Shown piece by piece: positions 1 to 7,081 of a stretch of 12,231 nucleotides of DNA (positions are counted from its first letter, which is position 1; each line of letters opens with the position of its first letter). Under the pieces are notes generated by a model. That model was not told where the DNA came from and did no database searches. It was given only the letters and a program-made list of their open reading frames with translations. A program made the position numbers and the translations under genes. Source of the DNA: Bacteriovoracaceae bacterium UBA4096 (GTDB lineage Bacteria; Bdellovibrionota; Bacteriovoracia; Bacteriovoracales; Bacteriovoracaceae); the NCBI GenBank assembly GCA_002381945.1, contig DFXY01000066.1, positions 3,030 through 15,260 on the forward strand. The letters run 5' to 3'.

Positions 1-2337
1 ACAATAGAGGCGAGGATTACTGATGTGGCAGGTAACTATCAAAGTGCATTCCGCGATTTTACTCAAGATACGACTGATCCATTAGTGGCCTACTCTTCAC
101 CAGCGGCTTCGGCCTATATCACTGCCGCCAATGCTTCTTCGTTTCCTGTTACAGGAACCTGCACGGAAGAAGGCATTGGAAATGTTATTATTGAAGATGC
201 TCTAAATAATGTAATGGCATCGGTTGATTGTACCTCGGGAATGTGGAACGCAAACCTGGATTTCTCAGGATTTGCCGAAGGACCTCATACGATCAGCGCT
301 TCCCAAACTGATGGGGCCGGAAACATTCATGCTCCTACCCGAGCTTTTAATAAAGATACCATTATTCCTGAAGTTGCTTTTGTCGATATCATCGACGGAG
401 TTTGTGTGAGTAGCTCCAATGCCGGCAGTTTTACCATTGCCGGTTCCTGCACGGATGGAGATAGTACTGTCACGATTTCTTCTCCGCAACTAAGCCCCTC
501 AGTGACTGCAGCTTGTTCATCTGGATCATTTACTTCAAGCTTAAATATTTCAACTACTGGACTGGCCGATCGAGAAGATTTTAATGTGACTATTACTCAA
601 ACAGATCTTGCCGGACAAGCAGGCAATTCCATACTCTCGTTAAGACATATAAATACTCCGCCAGTTATCAGTTTTGATGGTTGGGATGATGTGTATGCTG
701 TAGGAGATAAAACGTATGCGGACGGTACTCCAACTGAAAATGGAAGTCTTCGTTTAAAATGGAAAGTTTGGGGGCCGGGTAATACATGCCAGCCTCAGGC
801 AGTAAAAGTTCTTCGTGCTACAACTCCTGGATTAGGAGTTGGCCTCAGGACTTTGGTTTCTTCAACTGATGGTATTCCTCCGACGAGTCGAAGTTTTACA
901 GATACAACTCTGCTTCCCACGGACTTTTCAAAGGCCTGGTACTACTCGGTAAGGTTACTCATTGCTGGCCAGGAGTATGATGTAGTGACTCCTGAAGAGA
1001 TCAGCGAAATTAGAGTGATTGCTCCTCCTGAAAATATGGCACTCGTGCATAGATGGATTTCTAATCAGGAAGTCTGTGGTCTCATGAACAAATCGACTGA
1101 TGCTTTAAATCACTACCGTTGCGAATTTGCTGGCCAAGGTAAAGTGAATATTTCTGGAACTGATTATCATGATCTGCAACACGATCTGCTGGTGGACCGA
1201 TTTGAACTTGGTTGTAATGTAAGTGCAACTTGTGGCGCCACTGGTGATCAACTTTGCATTTCACAAAACTTTTCGAATTTGGCCAATCCGAGTACAAGTA
1301 CTGGAGTTGAAGCTCCCATCGGTGCTACTTACTATGATAACCCAAGTAGTAATGGTGGATCTTGCTGGGTTAAGCACGGGGCGGCCAATACTGATTGGAC
1401 TGCTTTAACTTATGGAGATGCAACTATTTTAGGCTGGGGTTCCACCAGCGCTGCCCACTCGCCACCACTCGTTCAATTAAGTCGAGATAAGTTTTATGAA
1501 GCTTGTAACACTCAATTAGTGCCAGTTGATCAGGTTGTTGAATATTCGGGGAATACGGTTAATGGCGCTTCCATTTTTAAACGTCTTCTCCGTTTAAAAG
1601 AGTGGAGGGCCGCAGCGGCCTGGAGTGAGGAAGTTTCAACTTTTCCCGATGTCTATACCAATGCGGATGACTGGATTTATCATGTTGAAACAAGTGGTTT
1701 CAAGGTTGGAGATGTTTCCCTAAAAACGGGAAAATGCAATTCCGACATGAATAAGCCAAATCTCTCAAAAGAAGATAGAGAATATGTAAGTGGTTTCGAG
1801 ATTCATGACAATCTTTTTGAAACGGGTTCTAAAATTGCAACCAGCGATTGCCGATCACGCTATGGCATTCAGGATATGGTGGGGAATGTTCAGGAGAGTA
1901 TTTCTGATGAATTAAGCTGTCCGGATGGTCTAAGTTGTTACGGGATCACAAGTTCAATCGATACGGATAATACTGATTTGAATGGATTTGCCTTTGATGG
2001 TACCCAAGGGCCTGGAGGTTCCGCAGCTGTGGATGGATGGCTCTTTCAGTTTGGAAATTTTTCGACTGCCTATTTTAATGTCTTGTTAGGGATTCCACTC
2101 GTAGCGAATGATGGGGATTCGGTTACGATTAGCAGCTGGGCCACTGCCAGCAAGTTTCATAATGACCGCTTTAATCTATTCACCGCTAATGCAAGCACCA
2201 CTCGTTATCCCCATATTGGCGGCTTCTATATTTATGGTAACAGTAGTCAGTACGGACGTTGGTCAATTGATTGGCGTGACGGACCAGCGGCTTTGGCCCA
2301 CCACATGGGTGCTAGATGTATGGCACCGATTAAATAG
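1..2337 (+). CDS. Large exported protein with Ig-like repeats and C-terminal FGE/SUMF1-like domain (5' end outside window)
   Basis: The reading frame is open from base 1, and its first codons continue an Ig-like repeat (an aspartate-x-alanine-glycine-asparagine end, as in the repeats that follow). The gene therefore starts upstream, and the GTG at 25 is an internal valine. The visible part is 778 residues. Two full bacterial Ig-like repeats (roughly residues 28-115 and 125-215) share the pattern D-x-x-x-P, then G-T/S-C, a second Cys, and a closing D-x-A-G-N. After a linker, residues about 400-778 look like the C-type-lectin-like fold of formylglycine-generating enzyme and SUMF1. They contain KRLLRLKEWRAAAAW (527-541; family style RLPTEAEWEYAA), YGIQDMVGNVQES (621-633; family style YGLYDMVGNVWEW) and a closing GARC (770-773; family style GFRC). 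No Cys pair is visible where catalytic FGEs carry one, so a structural or binding role is more likely than enzyme activity. Probable surface or envelope location is inferred. It converges on the thioredoxin-like gene with 5 bp between stops. Confidence 0.85.
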   Translation, partial: TIEARITDVAGNYQSAFRDFTQDTTDPLVAYSSPAASAYITAANASSFPVTGTCTEEGIGNVIIEDALNNVMASVDCTSGMWNANLDFSGFAEGPHTISASQTDGAGNIHAPTRAFNKDTIIPEVAFVDIIDGVCVSSSNAGSFTIAGSCTDGDSTVTISSPQLSPSVTAACSSGSFTSSLNISTTGLADREDFNVTITQTDLAGQAGNSILSLRHINTPPVISFDGWDDVYAVGDKTYADGTPTENGSLRLKWKVWGPGNTCQPQAVKVLRATTPGLGVGLRTLVSSTDGIPPTSRSFTDTTLLPTDFSKAWYYSVRLLIAGQEYDVVTPEEISEIRVIAPPENMALVHRWISNQEVCGLMNKSTDALNHYRCEFAGQGKVNISGTDYHDLQHDLLVDRFELGCNVSATCGATGDQLCISQNFSNLANPSTSTGVEAPIGATYYDNPSSNGGSCWVKHGAANTDWTALTYGDATILGWGSTSAAHSPPLVQLSRDKFYEACNTQLVPVDQVVEYSGNTVNGASIFKRLLRLKEWRAAAAWSEEVSTFPDVYTNADDWIYHVETSGFKVGDVSLKTGKCNSDMNKPNLSKEDREYVSGFEIHDNLFETGSKIATSDCRSRYGIQDMVGNVQESISDELSCPDGLSCYGITSSIDTDNTDLNGFAFDGTQGPGGSAAVDGWLFQFGNFSTAYFNVLLGIPLVANDGDSVTISSWATASKFHNDRFNLFTANASTTRYPHIGGFYIYGNSSQYGRWSIDWRDGPAALAHHMGARCMAPIK

Positions 2338-2342
2338 TGATA

Positions 2343-2846
2343 TTAGCGTAGAAAGAACTCCGCCTTCCATATTCCAATAAGACTCATTCCTGAACTCATG
2401 GAAGTAATCATTCCATTATCCAGAAATAAAGTAGTAGGGGTGGCCTTGACATTAATTTGTTTGGCGACTTCAGGGGCACTGATAAAAGTGAAAGGATAAC
2501 TATTTTGGGCAAGAAACTTCTTAATAACTTCCTGATCTTCAAATAAATTCACAGCAAATATCTTTTCACGAGGGATGTTTCCGTTTTCCACGGAAGATTT
2601 TAAACGGGCCATTTCTACTTTGCATGGACCACACCAGGTCGCCCAAAAAATAGCTATTCCTCGGGAATCTTTAGGCGGAAAATGTACCGAGGCAGAGGTA
2701 TTACTTCCAATCACTTCATACTGCTGCCCTGGTAAAATGGTTCCTGCCTGTCGGATATTATTAAAAAAGGAAGGGGCCTGCAGGATTACCACGATTGTGA
2801 CAACCACGAGAGTAAAAATATTGCTGACACTTAGCCATTTTTTCAT
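2343..2846 (-). CDS. Membrane-anchored thioredoxin-like protein (TlpA/ResA/ScsD type)
   Basis: A 167-residue protein. A lysine-containing N-terminus is followed by one hydrophobic segment (about residues 9-24), which should anchor it in the inner membrane with the remainder in the periplasm. The thioredoxin fold is shown by FWATWCGPC with the redox pair C72/C75, and by the cis-proline loop KATPTTLFLDNG (P137). Length and layout match the TlpA/ResA/ScsD group of periplasmic thiol-disulfide oxidoreductases. Known members reduce or isomerise disulfides in apocytochromes or other envelope proteins; the substrate here cannot be read from sequence. The ATG at 2844-2846 is the only start that keeps the anchor, though no strong Shine-Dalgarno precedes it. 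It is divergent from the beta-barrel gene (79 bp between starts). The cysteine-containing Ig-like protein next door is a possible client, but that is only a neighbourhood guess. Confidence 0.88.
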   Translation of the reverse strand: MKKWLSVSNIFTLVVVTIVVILQAPSFFNNIRQAGTILPGQQYEVIGSNTSASVHFPPKDSRGIAIFWATWCGPCKVEMARLKSSVENGNIPREKIFAVNLFEDQEVIKKFLAQNSYPFTFISAPEVAKQINVKATPTTLFLDNGMITSMSSGMSLIGIWKAEFFLR

Positions 2847-2892
2847 AGAGCTAATTACATCAGGATTATTTCCAAATTAATACAATTATGTT

Positions 2893-2919
2893 TTGAAAAA
2901 AAGATTTTATTAATATAAT
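2893..2919 (+). promoter_or_regulatory. Sigma70-type promoter giving a leaderless mRNA for the 2926 gene
   Basis: TATAAT lies at 2914-2919 and TTGAAA at 2893-2898, with a 15-nt spacer (slightly short). Six bases separate the -10 box from the ATG at 2926, so the expected transcription start falls on the A of the start codon. No Shine-Dalgarno precedes the ATG. The -10 match is exact; promoter use and leaderless translation are inferred. Confidence 0.55.
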
Positions 2920-2925
2920 GCGAAA

Positions 2926-3789
2926 ATGTTCATTTTCATTCTTTTTTTCTATTTTAGCTTTCTTTCCGTAGAAGCAAAAATTCTGGGAGAAAGTCTTGCC
3001 GTTAATCCCTACGCGCTTCCCGGGGATTCCGAGATGAACCATTTAACTCTTCCTGGAGTTCGCTTCCATGAGGCCAATGATTATTTTGGCAAAACTGATA
3101 AACTGATGTCAGGCATCGGAAGTTTGAGCATAATGGAAGTCTGGAAGCATTATAGCACTTCCATTAGTCTAAAGGGCCGTTTCATTCAACCCATCTTGCA
3201 GACCAGAAATGATCAGCCAATGTTAACCGAAAAAATAGGCGTGTATGCTGATAGCCTTGAGACCTTCTGGAATAATTCAATAATTTTTTATTCTCAAGAT
3301 AGTGTCGGCTGGAAGCTTAATTTTGGGATGGGATATACTGATGTCGGAAACCATGGCCTAGTGAATTTATATCGGCAAATTCATGAACTCGTTGATTCTC
3401 CGATTCAAGATAAGCTCTTTGGAAAAAAACTAAATGAATCTTTTTCCTCAACGAGTTACGGGCTTAATATAATTTTCCCCTTACTTGAAAAAGTGAACTT
3501 TTTAATTGGCGCTTCCACCTTCAATTCAAGACCTTTCCGAGAAGATGCTTTTGAGACTTCCTTGATCGTGAGTCCTACCAAGTCTTTCGCTTTATCCATG
3601 AAGTATATGTATATAGATCAAAAGCGAAGTGAGTGGTGGTATTTAAAACCAGATAGGCAACAGTTCATTCTGGCCGTCCGAGCATTCACGATTTGGACAC
3701 CTTCTTTAATGTATGTTTCTTCCTTTGTTAATAAAGATGATTATGGGCAATTATACCTGAGTCCAATTTCATTCACTTTTCCTTTCTAA
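2926..3789 (+). CDS. Exported protein, putative outer-membrane beta-barrel, family not recognised
   Basis: A 287-residue protein. It starts with a very hydrophobic stretch (residues 1-15) ending in S-V-E-A at 14-17, which reads as a signal peptide with a cleavage site after A17, although the usual positive N-terminal residues are missing. The mature part has many alternating polar/aromatic stretches (for example FGMGYTDVG, SIIFYSQDS, LALSMKY-like runs) and ends in phenylalanine (FTFPF). Both are typical of outer-membrane beta-barrels, which use a terminal aromatic residue for BAM recognition. I recognise no specific family. A stop codon at 2911-2913 in the same frame rules out a longer N-terminus, and no alternative downstream start keeps the signal peptide. 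No obvious terminator follows before the HTTM fusion gene 88 bp downstream, so co-transcription is possible. Confidence 0.75.
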   Translation: MFIFILFFYFSFLSVEAKILGESLAVNPYALPGDSEMNHLTLPGVRFHEANDYFGKTDKLMSGIGSLSIMEVWKHYSTSISLKGRFIQPILQTRNDQPMLTEKIGVYADSLETFWNNSIIFYSQDSVGWKLNFGMGYTDVGNHGLVNLYRQIHELVDSPIQDKLFGKKLNESFSSTSYGLNIIFPLLEKVNFLIGASTFNSRPFREDAFETSLIVSPTKSFALSMKYMYIDQKRSEWWYLKPDRQQFILAVRAFTIWTPSLMYVSSFVNKDDYGQLYLSPISFTFPF

Positions 3790-3877
3790 CTCAGAGTGTC
3801 CGGAGATTCTTTAGGAAAATTTTAATCAACATCTACCACACTTAAATGCTACTAGGCTCGCAGCAAGGTGGAACAAT

Positions 3878-5689
3878 ATGATTAAAAGTTTATTCAAATT
3901 AGATTTACGCTCGCTCGCATTAGTACGAGTACTTTTTGGTGTACTCACTTTCTTTGACATTGCGAGACGTATTCCAGACTTGGAAGCATTCTTTACAGAT
4001 GGGGGAATCTTACCCCGTTGGATATTGCTGGAACAATTTGAATTAAATTATCGCATGGGTCTTCTCTCATTAAATGGGACATATTCCTTTGCGTTTATGC
4101 TGGCCGTGGTTGGTATGCTGGCCTCAATTACTTTTGCACTAGGTTGGAGGACGAGACTTTCTAACCTCATCGTCTGGTTAGTGATCATTTCTTTTCAAGT
4201 CAGATTTCCCGAGGGGGCCACTTCTGGTGGCGATATGTTGATACGGATATTTTTATTCTGGTCACTCTTTTTGCCAATGAGTGCGAGATATTCAATGGAT
4301 TGTGCTGTTGCTGAAACGAAGGTTTCAGATAATGAATTTCAAAGCATTTTTTCTGCCACTTGGATCGTTCAGATCTTCTTACTTTATTTTATGACTTTCT
4401 TATTCAAGTGGGGACCAGTTTATCATACGACCTTTGATGCTGTTTACTACATGATGCAATTAGATATTTTCACAACTCCACTCGGTAAGTGGTTAAGTCA
4501 GTATCATGGCATAATGAAGGGACTGACTTTTGCAGCATATGCGCTGGAGATCATAGGACCTCTTCTTCTCATCATCCCGTTCAAAAGAGATCTCTTCCGA
4601 GGAGCAGCGGTTGTTTCTTTCTGGTTATTCCATTTAGGTATTGGTGCTACCATGCATTTGGGTAATTTTGTGCCTATTTGTCTCATCATATGGGTGGGAC
4701 TCATTCCTACATCCTGGTGGAATTACCTCAGCGTGAAAGTGCGCTCTTCTTCATTGGCAATGAAAACCTTGTATTATGATGGCCAGTCGGAACTTGCCCG
4801 TAAGCTGGGACTTATCGCAAAAGAGATGTTGTTACTTGATTCTGTCCGCGTCTTGCCGGCCAGCACTAATCCCAAAGCAGATGCTCTCATCTCTGGACAT
4901 AATTTTGTTTTTGAAGACGAAAATCAACAGCTACTGATTACTTCCTTGATACCGAAACTTTTACTTTCGTCTCGCTTGTTTTTTATTCGGATATTGGGGC
5001 GAATATTTAACTCAGAGATAAGTCTTTATTTAAATGAGGTGAAAGAAGTAGGGGAAGTAAGTATGTTCTCTGATAAAACAGTCACAACTCCTGGCAATGA
5101 TACCTCATCTTCCAAATTTAAAGATGTGATCAAGGTTTTATTTGAAACTATCGGTTTTGATAAAATCAAAATGCATCTGAATAAGTTTGAAAAACTTGTT
5201 GGTGCATTTCTCCTGACCTTAGTTGTCGCCTGGAACATTGAAGGCTATATCACCGAACGAGAGTGGTCCATAGGGTCACCCTTTGATGAGGTTATGTTCA
5301 CTCTGCACCTAAATCAGGGATGGGCGATGTTTGCACCACATCCTCAAAGAAGTGATGGTTGGTGGGTTGTGGATGGTACCTTAAAGAGTGGAAAAAAATG
5401 GGATGTGCTGAATAATAAAGAGGTCCAGTTTGATCGTCCGGATGACTTTTACGCAACATATTCTTCAGAAGATTGGAGGAAATTTCTTGATAATCTTCAA
5501 GCGACCAGAGATGAGGCCTACCTTCTGTTATTAGGAAAGCATCTATGCCGTAGTTGGAATTCCCAGAACGGTGGCGAGAATACCCTTCAGACTTTTAAGA
5601 TCTATTTCATGCAGGAATTTACCAATGGACCAACTGAACCCCCTGCCAAAGTTGAAAAAGTTCAGCTCTGGAACCATAGTTGCTTTTAA
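3878..5689 (+). CDS. HTTM membrane protein fused to a cysteine-less DCC/DUF393-like domain and a WxMFAPxP domain
   Basis: A 603-residue protein with three parts. Residues about 8-285 form an HTTM domain (the membrane domain related to vitamin-K-dependent gamma-carboxylase), with several hydrophobic helices, the SGGDMLIR motif (116-123), a Q165-to-Y190 stretch containing K177, and FHLGIGATMH (251-260). Residues about 296-375 resemble the DCC/DUF393 thioredoxin-like domain often fused to HTTM, opening with LYYDGQSELARKL (298-310). The two cysteines expected in the YDGxCxxC signature are replaced by S304 and A307. A further transmembrane helix (about 439-454) leads to a C-terminal domain with GWAMFAPHP (481-489), the same motif as in the small proteins at 9270 and 10767. 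The reaction is unknown. The start ATG has AAGGTGG 6 nt upstream. A stable hairpin lies just after the stop codon. Confidence 0.87.
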   Translation: MIKSLFKLDLRSLALVRVLFGVLTFFDIARRIPDLEAFFTDGGILPRWILLEQFELNYRMGLLSLNGTYSFAFMLAVVGMLASITFALGWRTRLSNLIVWLVIISFQVRFPEGATSGGDMLIRIFLFWSLFLPMSARYSMDCAVAETKVSDNEFQSIFSATWIVQIFLLYFMTFLFKWGPVYHTTFDAVYYMMQLDIFTTPLGKWLSQYHGIMKGLTFAAYALEIIGPLLLIIPFKRDLFRGAAVVSFWLFHLGIGATMHLGNFVPICLIIWVGLIPTSWWNYLSVKVRSSSLAMKTLYYDGQSELARKLGLIAKEMLLLDSVRVLPASTNPKADALISGHNFVFEDENQQLLITSLIPKLLLSSRLFFIRILGRIFNSEISLYLNEVKEVGEVSMFSDKTVTTPGNDTSSSKFKDVIKVLFETIGFDKIKMHLNKFEKLVGAFLLTLVVAWNIEGYITEREWSIGSPFDEVMFTLHLNQGWAMFAPHPQRSDGWWVVDGTLKSGKKWDVLNNKEVQFDRPDDFYATYSSEDWRKFLDNLQATRDEAYLLLLGKHLCRSWNSQNGGENTLQTFKIYFMQEFTNGPTEPPAKVEKVQLWNHSCF

Positions 5690-5709
5690 CCGACTAATTT
5701 TATTGATTT

Positions 5710-5734
5710 AAAGGGATAGGTTTTCTATCCCTTT
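5710..5734 (+). terminator. Hairpin terminator after the HTTM fusion gene
   Basis: A perfect 10-bp stem AAAGGGATAG / CTATCCCTTT closes a 5-base loop (GTTTT), 20 bp after the stop codon of the fusion gene. The U-tract is poor, with only TTT inside the stem end and TTT a few bases later. Termination is likely but may be partial. It separates this gene from the trpS promoter. Confidence 0.7.
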
Positions 5735-5747
5735 CCCATCTTTGCAC

Positions 5748-5776
5748 TTCACTGGCCATGATCGAAATCGTATAAT
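5748..5776 (+). promoter_or_regulatory. trpS promoter, probably leaderless
   Basis: TTCACT (5748-5753), a 17-nt spacer and an exact TATAAT (5771-5776) lie immediately before trpS. Seven bases separate the -10 box from the ATG at 5784, so transcription would begin at or one base before the start codon. The bases just before the ATG (CCTACCT) contain no Shine-Dalgarno. Function is inferred from spacing. Confidence 0.6.
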
Positions 5777-5783
5777 CCTACCT

Positions 5784-6776
5784 ATGAAAAAAACAATTTT
5801 GAGCGGTAGTACAGTCACTGGTGATTTAACCTTAGGCAATTATATTGGTGCCATCAATAACTGGACCAAGCTTCAGAACGATTACGACTGTCTTTATTTC
5901 TTGGCAGATCTTCATGCACTCACAGTATTTCAAGATCCAGCTGTTTTAAGAGAAAGAACCTATAGCTTTTTTGCTCAATATCTCGCCCTGGGATTAGATC
6001 CACAAAAGAATATCATCTTCGTGCAATCCCAAGTTCATCAACATACTGAGCTATCGTGGATATTAAATTGTTTGACCCCAATGGGGTATCTCAACCGTAT
6101 GACTCAGTTCAAGGAGAAATCTGAGAAGTACGTTAAAAACATCAATACCGGTTTGTATACTTATCCTGTCCTGATGGCGGCCGACATCTTATTGTATCAG
6201 GCCGACCTGGTACCTGTTGGAGAAGATCAACGACAGCATTTAGAGCTTACTCGAGATATTGTGGGCTTCTTTGAAAATAGATATGGCGAAGGTATTCTGA
6301 AGATGCCAGAAGCCTACGTTGGCAAAATGGGTGCTCGTATTATGTCTCTTCAAGATCCTGATAAAAAGATGTCTAAGTCAGACGAAAATGACAAAAACTA
6401 TGTTTCTATCATTGATGATGCAAAAAAAATTGAAAAGAAAATAAAATCTGCGACTACCGATTCCGGAACAGAAATAAAATTTGATCCTGAAAACAAAGCT
6501 GGTCTTTCAAACCTTATGACTATTTATTCAGTTTTAAGTGGTAAGAGTACTGAACAACTTGAAAAAGATTATGCGGGTAAAATGTATGGTCATCTTAAAG
6601 TAGACCTGGCAGATCTCGTCGTTCAAACTCTTAAACCAGTTCGCGAAAAGTATGATGATCTTATGAAGAATAAAGATTATCTGGATCAATTGATGAAGTC
6701 AGGAGCTGAACGGGCCGAAGAACGTGCTCGTCCTACGCTGGAAAAAGTGTATCAAGCTGTTGGACTCTTACGTTAA
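5784..6776 (+). CDS. trpS: Tryptophan--tRNA ligase (TrpRS)
   Basis: A 330-residue class I aminoacyl-tRNA synthetase that activates tryptophan with ATP and charges tRNA-Trp in the cytosol. The HIGH-type motif is TLGNYIGA (16-23) in the context SGSTVTGDLTLGNY. The KMSKS loop is intact at 195-199, followed by SDEN. Other family hallmarks are YPVLMAADILLYQADLVPVG (127-146) and GEDQRQHLELTRDIV (146-160). Length fits bacterial TrpRS (about 330). The frame is open a little further upstream, from a TTG at 5742, but family alignment begins at MKKTILSGS, and the promoter lies between the two, so the ATG at 5784 is preferred. It stands alone with its own promoter and looks unrelated in function to its neighbours. 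No convincing terminator follows it. Confidence 0.97.
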   Translation: MKKTILSGSTVTGDLTLGNYIGAINNWTKLQNDYDCLYFLADLHALTVFQDPAVLRERTYSFFAQYLALGLDPQKNIIFVQSQVHQHTELSWILNCLTPMGYLNRMTQFKEKSEKYVKNINTGLYTYPVLMAADILLYQADLVPVGEDQRQHLELTRDIVGFFENRYGEGILKMPEAYVGKMGARIMSLQDPDKKMSKSDENDKNYVSIIDDAKKIEKKIKSATTDSGTEIKFDPENKAGLSNLMTIYSVLSGKSTEQLEKDYAGKMYGHLKVDLADLVVQTLKPVREKYDDLMKNKDYLDQLMKSGAERAEERARPTLEKVYQAVGLLR

Positions 6777-7081
6777 ATTCTTCTTCAGAAAAAATTTAAG
6801 TATCCTGAAAACAGCGTTATCTTTGCTTTAACTCGCCTTGTGTTCACATTGCAATAGCGTAATAATGAATCTTAATTCTTGAGGCGGTCTAGCCTCATAT
6901 TCAATGACTTATTTCGAATTGACGTAGTTGAGTTTTTTTTCACATCTCCCCGACATTAAAAAAAAATAAGGAATCATCTGCTTTTTGAGGAAGCTCTTAA
7001 GAAAATCTTATCATGACGTAAATCATGTTTTTTCAGTATTTTCCCTCCGTCAGAAAATATTAACCGAAAAAGGTGGAAAAA
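6777..7081 (+). other. 305-bp intergenic region between trpS and the repeat-protein gene
   Basis: No convincing gene is present on either strand. It holds an 8-T run (6933-6940), A-rich tracts near 6957-6966, a short hairpin TGAGGC/GCCTCA (6880-6897, no T-run), a 5-bp hairpin CATGA/TCATG (7012-7027) followed by six Ts, and a better hairpin at 7035-7061 listed separately. The promoter for the downstream gene should be here, but no good -35/-10 pair stands out. Confidence 0.6.
7035..7061 (+). promoter_or_regulatory. Leader hairpin just upstream of the repeat-protein ribosome binding site
   Basis: AGTATTTTC and GAAAATATT can pair as a 9-bp stem (one G-U) around a 9-base loop CCTCCGTCA. The stem ends 8 bases before the Shine-Dalgarno AAGGTGG (7069-7075). 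The loop holds CCTCC, which resembles the anti-Shine-Dalgarno sequence. The stem is AT-rich and any regulatory role is unproven. Confidence 0.3.

Noticed and set aside
2918..2971. Overlapping out-of-frame ATG (MRKCSFSFFFS…) resembling a signal peptide
   Set aside because: It stops at a TAG near 2969 after 17 codons and its ATG overlaps the -10 box. A frameshift into the barrel gene is possible but not needed, because the in-frame start already gives a hydrophobic leader.
5742..5783. Extended N-terminus of TrpRS from a TTG at 5742
   Set aside because: The extra 14 residues lie over the promoter -35/-10 boxes and precede the family's conserved start.
6880..6897. TGAGGC/GCCTCA hairpin as terminator
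   Set aside because: No T-run follows directly; the 8-T run is 35 bp away.
7012..7033. CATGA/TCATG hairpin followed by six Ts as trpS terminator
   Set aside because: The stem has only 5 AT-rich base pairs and lies about 240 bp after trpS; too weak to call.
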